Part shown: positions 33,021-39,812 of the stretch, piece after piece
Layout of the letters: every line of letters starts with the position of its first letter
How positions within the stretch are numbered: the stretch's first letter is position 1
Source: a virus
Reading direction: 5' to 3' (one strand)
IMG/VR virus record: IMGVR_UViG_3300047564_002353
Span: 38,000 to 101,999 of that record
Length of the DNA stretch: 64,000 nt
Notes under the pieces: generated by a model
Database searches by the model: none
Told to the model about the DNA's origin: nothing
Seen by the model: the letters and a program-made list of their open reading frames with translations, nothing else
Translations under genes and position numbers: made by a program

Positions 33021-33209
33021 ATGAAGAAATATGCAATTAATAGACAGAATCTAAACGAAATACTAGGTGAACTGGCAGCACTAAGATTGAAACCAAGCGA
33101 ACATTATGTTATTGGTTATCATAAAGATCCATACCAACCAATCTTAGAATTCAAAGATCCTAGACACGAACTATTATGGAGAGTTGCAGTTGGCTATAAG
33201 TACGCCTAG
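33021..33209 (+). CDS. Small unknown protein, probably from a leaderless mRNA
   Basis: 62 aa, MKKYAINRQNLNEILGELAA; ends 'FKDPRHELLWRVAVGYKYA', loosely like the family A end. An ATG 6 nt upstream is in frame but lies before the expected transcript start. Terminates at TAG, with a second in-frame TAG three codons later. Confidence 0.6.
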   Translation: MKKYAINRQNLNEILGELAALRLKPSEHYVIGYHKDPYQPILEFKDPRHELLWRVAVGYKYA

Positions 33210-33531
33210 TTGTCCTAGAGTAATTCGATTTGGTCGAGTGGCTGTGATCCACAGCCCCCAACATGGTGCTGGATGGTACAGCTGGCACGGAATCGAAGAA
33301 CTACTGTTCGATCCTGAACTGGTAGATATGATCGAACGCGGTGCCCTAGCCGAGGAAGTAGAAGCTTATTGTGACTCCCATTATCAAAATGAACATGGTT
33401 CTGCTTATTGGGGCGGAATTGACGATTTGGTTATTAAATGGATACCTGAAGGCAGTATATTTAGAATACATGAATATGACGGTGCCGAAGCAATTATTCT
33501 ACAGGATGATGACAATTGGATAGTGGCATAA
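33184..33531 (+). CDS. Conserved phage protein (IHSPQHGAGWYSWHG motif)
   Basis: 115 aa, apparent TTG start. 'RVIRFGRVAVIHSPQHGAGWYSWHGIEELLFDPELVDMIE...IKWIPEGSIFRIHEYDGAE' is a distinctive conserved block with several His residues, which I recall from T4-like marine phages. Function unknown. Confidence 0.7.
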   Translation: MQLAISTPSCPRVIRFGRVAVIHSPQHGAGWYSWHGIEELLFDPELVDMIERGALAEEVEAYCDSHYQNEHGSAYWGGIDDLVIKWIPEGSIFRIHEYDGAEAIILQDDDNWIVA

Positions 33532-33746
33532 TTAAAGTTCTGATCACTGATCACGGACTCAAAAACTACGATCAGGCAAGATTACATTTTATTGATGCCA
33601 GCATTTGGGCATTAAAAAACTGTCGTAGCTTTCAAGGATACGAGATTGTAGAAACAGCAGATGTCAGTTATGAATGGGATCAGATAGCAGAATATCGATT
33701 TAAAGATCCTCGTGATGTTACACTTTTTAAATTAGCTTGGCTATGA
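33516..33746 (+). CDS. Family A small protein (VTLFKLAWL)
   Basis: 76 aa, probable TTG start; 'WDQIAEYRFKDPRDVTLFKLAWL'. Overlaps both neighbours. Confidence 0.6.
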   Translation: MDSGIIKVLITDHGLKNYDQARLHFIDASIWALKNCRSFQGYEIVETADVSYEWDQIAEYRFKDPRDVTLFKLAWL

Positions 33747-33958
33747 ATCAACTACTTAAAGATATTATCTATATACTGCTTGTATTTGCCTTAATCTATA
33801 TAATGTTTTATCTTGGCACTAGGCACAATACCTTAGAAGAAAAAATGGCAAGATACGATTGCAGTCTATCAGAATTTGTTCCAGATGTTCCTCCGGAAGT
33901 CAGAGCGGAATGCCGTCGTAGAGCTATCGAACGTATTAATCAACAACAGGGTCAGTAA
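33743..33958 (+). CDS. Single-pass membrane protein
   Basis: 71 aa from MNQLLKDIIYILLVFALIYI; N-terminal membrane segment then a soluble part with two cysteines (YDCSLSEFVPDVPPEVRAECRRR). ATGA overlap start. Confidence 0.6.
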   Translation: MNQLLKDIIYILLVFALIYIMFYLGTRHNTLEEKMARYDCSLSEFVPDVPPEVRAECRRRAIERINQQQGQ

Positions 33959-33959
33959 A

Positions 33960-34313
33960 ATGGATTTCTTATTGGGTATTTTAACAGGCATCGCTATTGG
34001 ATTCTTTTGGGGTGTGTGGCGTGCTACACAGAGCTTTATACAACGTATAATTGAACGCCCAGAAGAAATTAAAGAAATTATGTCTAGAGTACAGCAATTA
34101 TCCAAAGAAGATAATACTACGACACCTTCTATTGATACTTCAAACGATATTAAAATTGAACATCATCAAGGCACAGTCTATCTCTACGATAGCAACAACG
34201 AATTCCTAGCACAGGGCACAGATGTTACAGCCGCATTGGATGCTGCAAAACAACGATTCCCAAATAGAAAATTTGCCTATCGGCTAAACTTGCCTGAGGA
34301 ATCTAACCAATAA
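33960..34313 (+). CDS. Membrane-anchored protein with C-terminal alpha/beta module
   Basis: 117 aa from MDFLLGILTGIAIGFFWGVW. Membrane anchor, a linker, then 'IKIEHHQGTVYLYDSNNEFLAQGTDVTAALDAAKQRFPNRKFAY', a short domain found in other phage proteins. Unknown role. Confidence 0.6.
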   Translation: MDFLLGILTGIAIGFFWGVWRATQSFIQRIIERPEEIKEIMSRVQQLSKEDNTTTPSIDTSNDIKIEHHQGTVYLYDSNNEFLAQGTDVTAALDAAKQRFPNRKFAYRLNLPEESNQ

Positions 34314-34316
34314 GAC

Positions 34317-34345
34317 TTGCAATTACAAACATAATAACTTATAAT
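34317..34345 (+). promoter_or_regulatory. Sigma70-type promoter
   Basis: TTGCAA, 17-bp spacer, TATAAT upstream of the helix-turn-helix gene. Confidence 0.55.
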
Positions 34346-34402
34346 TGTGATACTGCGAACAGCAGACTTTAAAGCCTGTTTATTACTATAAGGAGATTAG
34401 GC

Positions 34403-34672
34403 ATGTTTCAAAAACTTAACAAAGGCACCAAGGCCTTCAAACTTTTCACTGCACTTTACAATGGCGAGACTTTGACTCCCGCACAAATCCAAAAACGTTT
34501 TGGCATCAAAAACGTTACCGCTGAAGTTAGTCGTGTACGTCAAGGCGGATATGCTGTCTATGCCAAGCAAGAGAAAGCCACTAACGGTGTTCGTGTTACC
34601 CGTTATGAAATGGGTATGCCAAGCCGCGCTATCGTGGCTGCTGGCTATCGTGCTCTTGCACTAGGCCTCTAA
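34403..34672 (+). CDS. Winged-helix/HTH DNA-binding protein
   Basis: 89 aa. 'GETLTPAQIQKRFGIKNVTAEVSRVRQGGYAVYAKQ' is a helix-turn-helix with a wing. It has its own promoter, AGGAG site and a strong terminator, so it is a single-gene unit. Candidate regulator acting on the palindromic sites near 37.7 kb, which is an inference. Confidence 0.7.
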   Translation: MFQKLNKGTKAFKLFTALYNGETLTPAQIQKRFGIKNVTAEVSRVRQGGYAVYAKQEKATNGVRVTRYEMGMPSRAIVAAGYRALALGL

Positions 34673-34710
34673 TAAAACCCGTAGCCATCTAGTCACTGGC
34701 GGTTTTTAAA

Positions 34711-34732
34711 GCACTCTGAGGAGTGCTTTTTT
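34711..34732 (+). terminator. Rho-independent terminator
   Basis: GCACTC-TGAG-GAGTGC hairpin followed by six T residues, downstream of the HTH gene. Confidence 0.85.
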
Positions 34733-34763
34733 ATTGGCTTAAATATCATAAACAGGAGCGAAC

Positions 34764-34985
34764 TTGTTAATTGTAGACTATGATGATTTGGGCATTGCTA
34801 CCTATATGGTATGCAACAATCAAGGAGTGTGCCTTATTAGAACTACCAGTAGTCGTATTGCCAACTACATAGAACGACATGTACATCAAGCACATCCCGA
34901 ACTTAGACTCTTAGTAGGAGGGGATCCTGGCAGTCGTACTCCTAAACTGATTTGGCGACACATACGTAAATTCAACACCCGCTAG
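34764..34985 (+). CDS. Small basic protein, unknown
   Basis: 73 aa, TTG start with AGGAG upstream. MLIVDYDDLGIATYMVCNNQ; 'RLLVGGDPGSRTPKLIWRHIRKF'. No family recognised. Confidence 0.55.
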   Translation: MLIVDYDDLGIATYMVCNNQGVCLIRTTSSRIANYIERHVHQAHPELRLLVGGDPGSRTPKLIWRHIRKFNTR

Positions 34986-35049
34986 CCACATTTATACCGG
35001 CAAGGAACTATCTGTCTTAAATATTTTCCTCAACCCTAGAGGAGAACTT

Positions 35050-35991
35050 ATGGCAACTAAAAAGCCCGCAGCTAAACCTGCAACCAAAAAACCCGCAGTA
35101 AAGAAACCCTTGGCTCGAACTAAAAAACCAGTAGCAAAACCAAAAACAGTTACCAAGGCTAAAACTACTAAAAAACCACAGGTAGTGGAATCTGTAGAAG
35201 CAGAACTAGACTTTAAACCAGTGAGCAGCTTTATGAGCTTACATGCTGCCATGGATCCAGAAGCACAACAAGCCATGATCGCTGAACAGACTAGACGTGC
35301 TTTTGATGTAGAAGCTTATGTACAGTTTAATGTAGCTCAAACTCAAGTGGCCCGTTCAATCGTAGAAGAAAACGTCACTGACGCCATGCAATCTTGGGCC
35401 ATTAACGCCGGCGGTAATAGAGAAATGATCATGCGTACTACCGATGATGTATATCGTAATCGTCTTATGATGTTGAACTTGCTGAAACCAGAAACAGCTG
35501 AACAGGCCGCATTCCAAGAATCAATGATTAACAAAACTAAATTGGAATACCTACAACATCGTAATCTAATGAATCGTCGTATGGTAGAAATTGCACAGGA
35601 AATGGCCACTGCTATTAAGAACATTGGCACAGCCAGTGAAAAGTTCTATCACGCCAACGAAGAAATGGCAGCATTTATTTCAGATGTAGCCACAGAAAAT
35701 GCTCAATGGCTTGACGGCGGTCTACGTGACGAAATGCGTGAAGCTACCAACATCACTAACGATCAACGTATCCAGCATACCATGGAAGTTAGCCAACTCC
35801 TAGCTAAAGATGCACAGACTAATCGTGTGCGTATTAAGGAAGTAGCAGAATTCGCACAGGGCCTAGGCGACAGCCTACAAGAACTACAGGAAAACGGTAA
35901 CGAACTACGCGAAGAAGTTATTACTCTACGCGAAAGCATTGATGCTAATCAGCGCAGAGTAGCGGATACTATCGTTGGAAAACGTAGATAA
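35050..35991 (+). CDS. Histone H1-like N-terminus fused to coiled-coil protein
   Basis: 313 aa. Residues 1-45 are Lys/Ala/Pro repeats (KKPAAKPATKKPAVKKP) like H1/AlgP-type DNA-binding tails. The rest is long helical, predicted coiled coil (EVSQLLAKDAQTNRVRIKEV, SLQELQENGNELREEVITLRE). A nucleoid- or DNA-bound scaffold is inferred. GC-richer than its neighbours. Confidence 0.75.
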   Translation: MATKKPAAKPATKKPAVKKPLARTKKPVAKPKTVTKAKTTKKPQVVESVEAELDFKPVSSFMSLHAAMDPEAQQAMIAEQTRRAFDVEAYVQFNVAQTQVARSIVEENVTDAMQSWAINAGGNREMIMRTTDDVYRNRLMMLNLLKPETAEQAAFQESMINKTKLEYLQHRNLMNRRMVEIAQEMATAIKNIGTASEKFYHANEEMAAFISDVATENAQWLDGGLRDEMREATNITNDQRIQHTMEVSQLLAKDAQTNRVRIKEVAEFAQGLGDSLQELQENGNELREEVITLRESIDANQRRVADTIVGKRR

Positions 35992-36229
35992 AATACTGCT
36001 GAAATCTGAGCCTCCTTCAGTGACCGACATGGTAGTACCCTGGAAGAGGCGCAGTAGACTACGTCGTATACTGACTCAAATTAGACGTATACGACGCAGT
36101 CAACCACATCTTGCTCTAGAATATCGCAGAGAAAATCAAGATGTTTATATCACACTACGCAACGAACGAGATTTTCTACTGTTCAAATTGATGTGGCCTC
36201 AAGACTTGCCACAGTGGCGCAGAGTCTAA
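35975..36229 (+). CDS. Family A small basic protein (DFLLFKLMWP)
   Basis: 84 aa, start uncertain (TTG 35975; an ATG at 36029 is possible). Very Arg-rich middle (WKRRSRLRRILTQIRRIRRS), then 'DVYITLRNERDFLLFKLMWP'. The basic arm suggests nucleic-acid contact. Confidence 0.55.
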   Translation: MENVDKILLKSEPPSVTDMVVPWKRRSRLRRILTQIRRIRRSQPHLALEYRRENQDVYITLRNERDFLLFKLMWPQDLPQWRRV

Positions 36230-36253
36230 ATACGGCGTAGCCGCCGCGGTACT

Positions 36254-36261
36254 GATAAGTA
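36254..36261 (+). promoter_or_regulatory. T4-type late promoter GATAAGTA
   Basis: Inside the palindrome GTACT-GATA-AGTAC; predicted +1 at the ATG of 36266. Would drive the membrane-peptide cluster late. Confidence 0.5.
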
Positions 36262-36265
36262 CTGT

Positions 36266-36526
36266 ATGTGGACCATTAATATCTTCTTCTTCCTAGCTGT
36301 ATTCCTGGCTATACGTCAAGGGGATCTCTGGGCCTTCGCTGTAATTATACCCTCTTATTTGTACTTGCTGAACCTTATTACTAACATGGAAGAAGACAAT
36401 GGAACTGATCTCACTACTACGAGCTCCCGCAGCTATAGCGATTACCCTGATACTGGGCTATTGGATGGTCAAGAGCATAATTTGGGTACAGAATCAAAAG
36501 GACGAAGAGATAGCTCGTCTGAATAG
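36266..36526 (+). CDS. Two-pass membrane protein (holin-like in form)
   Basis: 86 aa. Two membrane segments (MWTINIFFFLAVFLAI; LWAFAVIIPSYLYLLNLI), then a polar Ser/Thr/Asp tail. The tail overlaps another ORF in a different frame from 36399. The late promoter and topology fit a holin, but nothing proves it. Ends at TAG. Confidence 0.55.
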   Translation: MWTINIFFFLAVFLAIRQGDLWAFAVIIPSYLYLLNLITNMEEDNGTDLTTTSSRSYSDYPDTGLLDGQEHNLGTESKGRRDSSSE

Positions 36527-36548
36527 AGAACGCAATGATGTGGATTAA
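36399..36548 (+). CDS. Small membrane protein in overlapping frame (49 aa)
   Basis: MELISLLRAPAAIAITLILGYWMVKSIIW then a charged helix 'VQNQKDEEIARLNRERNDVD'. N-terminal anchor plus charged coil resembles an inner-membrane spanin in layout. Embedded out of frame in the previous gene. Confidence 0.5.
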   Translation: MELISLLRAPAAIAITLILGYWMVKSIIWVQNQKDEEIARLNRERNDVD

Positions 36549-36612
36549 TGCAATTTATCTTATAGCTGTTATTTGGGCTCTACTGGCCATTTGGATCGCT
36601 TACTTACAATAA
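36535..36612 (+). CDS. Membrane peptide (25 aa)
   Basis: MMWINAIYLIAVIWALLAIWIAYLQ, a single membrane helix, overlapping the 49-aa ORF and ending 1 nt before the next ATG. Confidence 0.45.
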   Translation: MMWINAIYLIAVIWALLAIWIAYLQ

Positions 36613-36613
36613 T

Positions 36614-36835
36614 ATGTGGATACTACTAATCAGCCTATACTTACCGCAATCACTAGGCCAAACTCAGAGCAAAGGTATTATACATGCTCCACAACCCGGC
36701 TACGAACAATGCCAAAAAGAACGTGATCGTGTACAACAATCATGGCACTTGGATGGATATCGAACCAGTGCTAGATGTATATACATTAAACACTACAGTA
36801 CAAACAACGGAGCTTACAATGAATCAACTAAATGA
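36614..36835 (+). CDS. Family C secreted two-cysteine peptide
   Basis: 73 aa. Signal-like MWILLISLYLPQSLGQTQS, then 'GYEQCQKERDRVQQSWHLDGYRTSARCIYIK'. Same pattern as 26589, 29694 and 47575. Confidence 0.6.
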   Translation: MWILLISLYLPQSLGQTQSKGIIHAPQPGYEQCQKERDRVQQSWHLDGYRTSARCIYIKHYSTNNGAYNESTK

Positions 36836-36998
36836 ATACTTATGGGATAACCCAGCACCCGCTCCAGCTAGTGATAACAGCGAAGAAACTACAAATAAAG
36901 TTGAAGATACTCTAGCATGGCTTATAGGTGTAACCAGTATAGTCATCCTAGTATTGAGCACAGCATATACAATAGTCTCTATGTGGGAACGATTATAA
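36819..36998 (+). CDS. C-terminally anchored membrane protein (59 aa)
   Basis: MNQLNEYLWDNPAPAPASDN, acidic N-terminus, then WLIGVTSIVILVLSTAYTIV. Start ATG at 36819 lies inside the end of the previous gene. Confidence 0.5.
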   Translation: MNQLNEYLWDNPAPAPASDNSEETTNKVEDTLAWLIGVTSIVILVLSTAYTIVSMWERL

Positions 36999-37052
36999 AC
37001 CAAATCATAGCTTAGGCCCCGCTGCGCACTTTAACGATATTGAGAACGAATT

Positions 37053-37358
37053 ATGATATTCCCTGAACTACCTAAACGATTTAATCAACAGTTGATTATA
37101 GCACAGACACCGCCACAGCTGAACACTGTAGAGGATACTGGCAACATACAAGAAGACAAGGCCCCGCTGCGCGGTATTACTGTAGAAGAATGGTGGCAGC
37201 AACATGGACTGGCTACAGATACACTAGGCCCCGCTGCGAGATCTAGCAGAGAACCCATAGATTGGCTAGCACGAGATGCGTGGGAATTCTATGCGTTATG
37301 CGTGTTTATGGTAACTTGGATTGTGTACTGGTATGGCAGTCATAGAGGCTTGTGGTGA
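37053..37358 (+). CDS. C-terminally anchored membrane protein (101 aa)
   Basis: MIFPELPKRFNQQLIIAQTP; ends in the membrane segment FYALCVFMVTWIVYWYG. Its coding sequence contains two of the GGCCCCGCTGCG repeats. Confidence 0.5.
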   Translation: MIFPELPKRFNQQLIIAQTPPQLNTVEDTGNIQEDKAPLRGITVEEWWQQHGLATDTLGPAARSSREPIDWLARDAWEFYALCVFMVTWIVYWYGSHRGLW

Positions 37359-37441
37359 AAACTATTATAGCTTGGATCACTATTGCAGCACAGACTATCG
37401 TGCAAGTATTGGCGGCTATTGGTTCTGCACATATTTGGTAG
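37355..37441 (+). CDS. Membrane peptide (28 aa)
   Basis: GTG start overlapping the previous TGA; MKTIIAWITIAAQTIVQVLA AIGSAHIW, ends at TAG. Last gene before the control region. Confidence 0.4.
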   Translation: MKTIIAWITIAAQTIVQVLAAIGSAHIW

Positions 37442-37713
37442 AAAGTATTTTAGCATAGCCTCTCGTGACCCCGACCATAGAAATTCTTCCTAACCATTCC
37501 TCACCATAGGGGCCTCTAGTCCGAACCATTCGGCCAAGGTCCGTCACACAATTCAACACTTTTCTACACAATGTCACACAATTCTGACACAATTAGACAC
37601 TTAGATGTCAATTTTCCCTGACAATCCGTATCTAGAATAGAGAATTTTAGCAAAATCGTACTAAAAAAGACACTGTGTTGCTCTTTTATTAAACTAGATT
37701 ATTAATATACTAA

Positions 37714-37729
37714 GTTAGTGTTCACTAAC
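37714..37729. promoter_or_regulatory. Palindrome GTTAGTG-TT-CACTAAC
   Basis: Perfect 7-bp arms. Shares GTTAGT with the sites at 37771, 37821 and 44084. Confidence 0.55.
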
Positions 37730-37770
37730 TGTTAACCAAACCAAAAGATTGCTGGTTGTACAATTTCTAG

Positions 37771-37790
37771 GTTAGTAAGCGCTTACTGAT
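37771..37790. promoter_or_regulatory. Palindrome AGTAAGC/GCTTACT
   Basis: 14-bp perfect palindrome in the context GTTAGTAAGCGCTTACTGAT; candidate operator. Confidence 0.55.
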
Positions 37791-37820
37791 ACAGTTGCTA
37801 TAGTATTAACACAGATATAT

Positions 37821-37840
37821 GTTAGTAAGTACTTACTGTA
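37821..37840. promoter_or_regulatory. Palindrome AGTAAGT/ACTTACT
   Basis: 14-bp perfect palindrome in GTTAGTAAGTACTTACTGTA, 50 bp centre-to-centre from the previous one. Confidence 0.55.
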
Positions 37841-37939
37841 TCTAGAAACGGCAGGCACCCTCCACGTCCATCCCCAGACACGCTGTTCGAACCGTTGGAC
37901 CTAGGAGTTGTTGTTTTTGTTCGCTCTCTTAGTGTGTAT

Positions 37940-37967
37940 ATTATAGCATCACTGCTCAAAAAGTCAA
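37940..37967 (-). promoter_or_regulatory. Sigma70 promoter, minus, without an evident gene
   Basis: Minus strand TTGACT, 16-bp spacer, TATAAT, followed by the usual leader ACACACTAAGAGAGCGAAC but no ATG. May drive a regulatory RNA through the palindromes, or be a relic. Confidence 0.55.
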
Positions 37968-38012
37968 CCAAAATATCCCTGATTCGCAAAAATACAACAC
38001 TATCTTTTTTGG

Positions 38013-38040
38013 TTGACAATTACTCTAGTTCGTGTATAAT
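38013..38040 (+). promoter_or_regulatory. Sigma70 promoter
   Basis: TTTTTTGG-TTGACA, 16-bp spacer, TATAAT; divergent from the minus promoter. Confidence 0.75.
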
Positions 38041-38071
38041 CATGACTTAGTTAGACAATTAAGGAGCTGAT

Positions 38072-38230
38072 ATGTATTCACTAGCATTCAATGAACTACG
38101 TGTAAAGCGTCTGTTTCGTTTTAACGGCAATGACTATATTAAAAACAGTTCGCGCACGGCACGTATGCTATCTAATGGGCGTATCTTTTACATTGGGCAA
38201 GCGGACATTGTACACCCTATTGCCTGGTAA
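38072..38230 (+). CDS. Small unknown protein (52 aa)
   Basis: MYSLAFNELRVKRLFRFNGN... 'ARMLSNGRIFYIGQADIVHPIAW'. Compact beta-rich, basic; AAGGAG site and strong promoter. Function unknown. Confidence 0.65.
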   Translation: MYSLAFNELRVKRLFRFNGNDYIKNSSRTARMLSNGRIFYIGQADIVHPIAW

Positions 38231-38237
38231 TTAGTGG

Positions 38238-38266
38238 TTGACATTTTGGAACTTTGGCTGTATACT
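38238..38266 (+). promoter_or_regulatory. Sigma70 promoter
   Basis: TTGACA, 17-bp spacer, TATACT upstream of 38297. Confidence 0.75.
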
Positions 38267-38296
38267 ACACGGACACTAACAAATTAGGAGCTGAAC

Positions 38297-38653
38297 ATGG
38301 AACTTACTCAATCGTTGGTCAATCACATGGTACTTGAAGCTAAAGAGGCTGCATACGAGGCAGCTGACAATTACTTTAGACAGCGTCTGAATGGTGTGGA
38401 TCAGTATGCCTGTGGCTTTGCTTGGGTTAACCTTTGGGAACACAATGGCGTCAAGCTCAAGGGTAACACTAAACTGGGCAAGATGCTTAAGGCAGCTGGT
38501 GTGCGTCAGGACTATACTAAGGCCTTTCAGATCTGGAATCCAAGTGGTTTGAGTGTACAGAACGTGGACTGTAAAGAAGTAGGTGCACAGGCTGCGGCTG
38601 ACGTGTTCAAGAAGTATGGATTCACTGCCTACGCTGGTTCACGTTTGGATTGA
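38297..38653 (+). CDS. Conserved phage protein (118 aa)
   Basis: MELTQSLVNHMVLEAKEAAYEAADNYF; 'YACGFAWVNLWEHNGVKLKGNTKLGKMLKAAGVRQDYTKAFQIWNPSG' is a block I recall from other phages and plasmid-like elements. Function unknown. Own promoter. Confidence 0.7.
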   Translation: MELTQSLVNHMVLEAKEAAYEAADNYFRQRLNGVDQYACGFAWVNLWEHNGVKLKGNTKLGKMLKAAGVRQDYTKAFQIWNPSGLSVQNVDCKEVGAQAAADVFKKYGFTAYAGSRLD

Positions 38654-38654
38654 T

Positions 38655-38701
38655 GTTGTAAGAATACAACGGTAGGATTTTGGTTGACAAAGCCTACCGT
38701 T
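38655..38701 (+). terminator. Nested hairpins fused to a promoter
   Basis: GTTGTA-AGAA-TACAAC hairpin, then the 9-bp inverted repeat AACGGTAGG / CCTACCGTT (38668-38676, 38693-38701), which encloses the -35 box of the next promoter. May end the upstream transcript and control the next. Confidence 0.5.
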
Positions 38702-38712
38702 GGTGCTATACT
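38684..38712 (+). promoter_or_regulatory. Sigma70 promoter inside an inverted repeat
   Basis: TTGACA, 17-bp spacer, TATACT; the -35 box lies in the loop of the 9-bp inverted repeat. Confidence 0.75.
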
Positions 38713-38744
38713 GTTGAAACTGTGTAAATGATAAGGAGCTGACA

Positions 38745-39005
38745 ATGCGTGAAGCAACCAATCGTATTTTGGAGCTGGTCGAAGAGGGCTTGCTGGACCG
38801 TGATACTGTGATCATGGCCTGCTTGAAGTATATGAGCGAGGACGATGTAGCCGATATGGCTCACGCCAACGAGTTCTTCCTGGACGAAGATGAAGACGAA
38901 GAAGACGAGGAGTGGGACTGCGATGACAGCGATGATGGTTATGCGCTGGCCTCAGCGGGTTTTGGCACTGACGAAGACTACGGTTACGCAGGAGACGAAT
39001 ACTAA
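38745..39005 (+). CDS. Acidic conserved phage protein
   Basis: 86 aa. Helical N-terminus (MREATNRILELVEEGLLDRD, 'YMSEDDVADMAHANEFF'), then a very acidic tail (DEDEDEEDEEWDCDDSDDG). Such tails can mimic DNA; an anti-host role is speculative. Confidence 0.7.
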   Translation: MREATNRILELVEEGLLDRDTVIMACLKYMSEDDVADMAHANEFFLDEDEDEEDEEWDCDDSDDGYALASAGFGTDEDYGYAGDEY

Positions 39006-39376
39006 TGCGACACTATACTGAGTTGGCTCGTTACGAGCGTGAGGGTTTTGACATCATTGTGGACAAGACCTGGGAAGATATCTACGTAGGCGATTGCTTT
39101 GACGATACTTGCTGGGACATCAAGGACATCTGTAACAAGATTGACTCTGGTTGCTTGGATTGGTTTATGCTTCGTGTACGTGTACTGGTAGACGGCTTGG
39201 AGCTGGGTTCGTCTTACTTGGGTGGTATGCTCTACGAAGATGCCAGTGAGTGCTTGATGGATGGTACTGCCGAGGATCAAATCTACTTGGCCATACAAGA
39301 AGCCAAAGCCCAGGTATGGCCCTTGATGCGTCGTTTACAAAGTATTAACGCTGATATGGAGGCCGCCTGTGGATAA
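39005..39376 (+). CDS. Conserved small phage protein (123 aa)
   Basis: MRHYTELARYEREGFDIIVD; 'WEDIYVGDCFDDTCWDIKDICNKIDSGCLDWFMLRVRVLVDGLELGSSYLGGMLYED'. Several cysteines. The TAATG overlap couples it to the acidic protein. Function unknown. Confidence 0.7.
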   Translation: MRHYTELARYEREGFDIIVDKTWEDIYVGDCFDDTCWDIKDICNKIDSGCLDWFMLRVRVLVDGLELGSSYLGGMLYEDASECLMDGTAEDQIYLAIQEAKAQVWPLMRRLQSINADMEAACG

Positions 39377-39527
39377 CTTTTTGGTTGACATTGAGTACGA
39401 TCCAGTATATAATAGTTTCATGGCTTGCTACTCCAATGGCGTAGTGATCCAGCTAGGAGCCACTAACTATCACGATGCGGTGTTAGAGGCAGATGGTATC
39501 GAACCTTATGAATACGAAGGAGCCTAA
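39369..39527 (+). CDS. Small conserved protein (52 aa), start ambiguous
   Basis: GTG start gives MDNFLVDIEYDPVYNSFMACYSNGVVIQLGATNYHDAVLEADGIEPYEYEGA. A consensus promoter lies inside the first codons, and its +1 falls on the internal ATG at 39420, which would yield a leaderless 35-aa form. The 'QLGA.NYHDAVLEAD' block is the conserved core, as I recall from related phages. Confidence 0.6.
   Translation: MDNFLVDIEYDPVYNSFMACYSNGVVIQLGATNYHDAVLEADGIEPYEYEGA
39385..39413 (+). promoter_or_regulatory. Sigma70 promoter within a short gene
   Basis: TTTTTGG-TTGACA, 17-bp spacer, TATAAT. Confidence 0.65.
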
Positions 39528-39812
39528 ATGAACATTCAGACTATTAATACTGCCATCATCAACGGCACTTGGGCTAACGAGGATTTGATGAGCATGATGG
39601 ATGCTATCAAGTTCAAACGTAAATTGCTCACTGAGCGTACTAAGGCTCAGTTGCGTGTAGGTGACAATGTGAACTTCACTAGTACTAGGACAGGACAGAA
39701 TGTCACTGGTGTAGTCATCAAGATTGCTATCAAATATGTCACTGTGCGTACTGTACAGGGCCTGTGGAAGGTGCCTGCTAACATGTTAAACAAGGTAGAA
39801 GATTTTGCTTAA
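39528..39812 (+). CDS. Conserved phage protein with KOW/SH3-like core
   Basis: 94 aa. Helical start MNIQTINTAIINGTWANEDL, then 'LRVGDNVNFTSTRTGQNVTGVVIKIAIKYVTVRTVQGLWKVPANML', an SH3-like barrel pattern typical of nucleic-acid-binding or small adaptor domains. Function unknown. Confidence 0.7.
   Translation: MNIQTINTAIINGTWANEDLMSMMDAIKFKRKLLTERTKAQLRVGDNVNFTSTRTGQNVTGVVIKIAIKYVTVRTVQGLWKVPANMLNKVEDFA

Larger units (their letters stand above)
37442..38012. other. Gene-free control region
   Basis: About 570 bp without a supported gene. Holds four ACACAAT repeats (37544-37606), three GTTAGT palindromes, a divergent minus sigma70 promoter and an unusually GC-rich patch at 37845-37905. Candidates: replication origin, repressor operators or a regulatory RNA. 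Confidence 0.6.

Noticed and set aside
37845-37915. tRNA-like TTCGAA segment in the control region
   Set aside because: No cloverleaf can be formed on either strand.
37822-38019. Minus ORF of 65 aa in the control region
   Set aside because: It begins upstream of the minus promoter, has no ribosome site and its composition is unlike the other genes.
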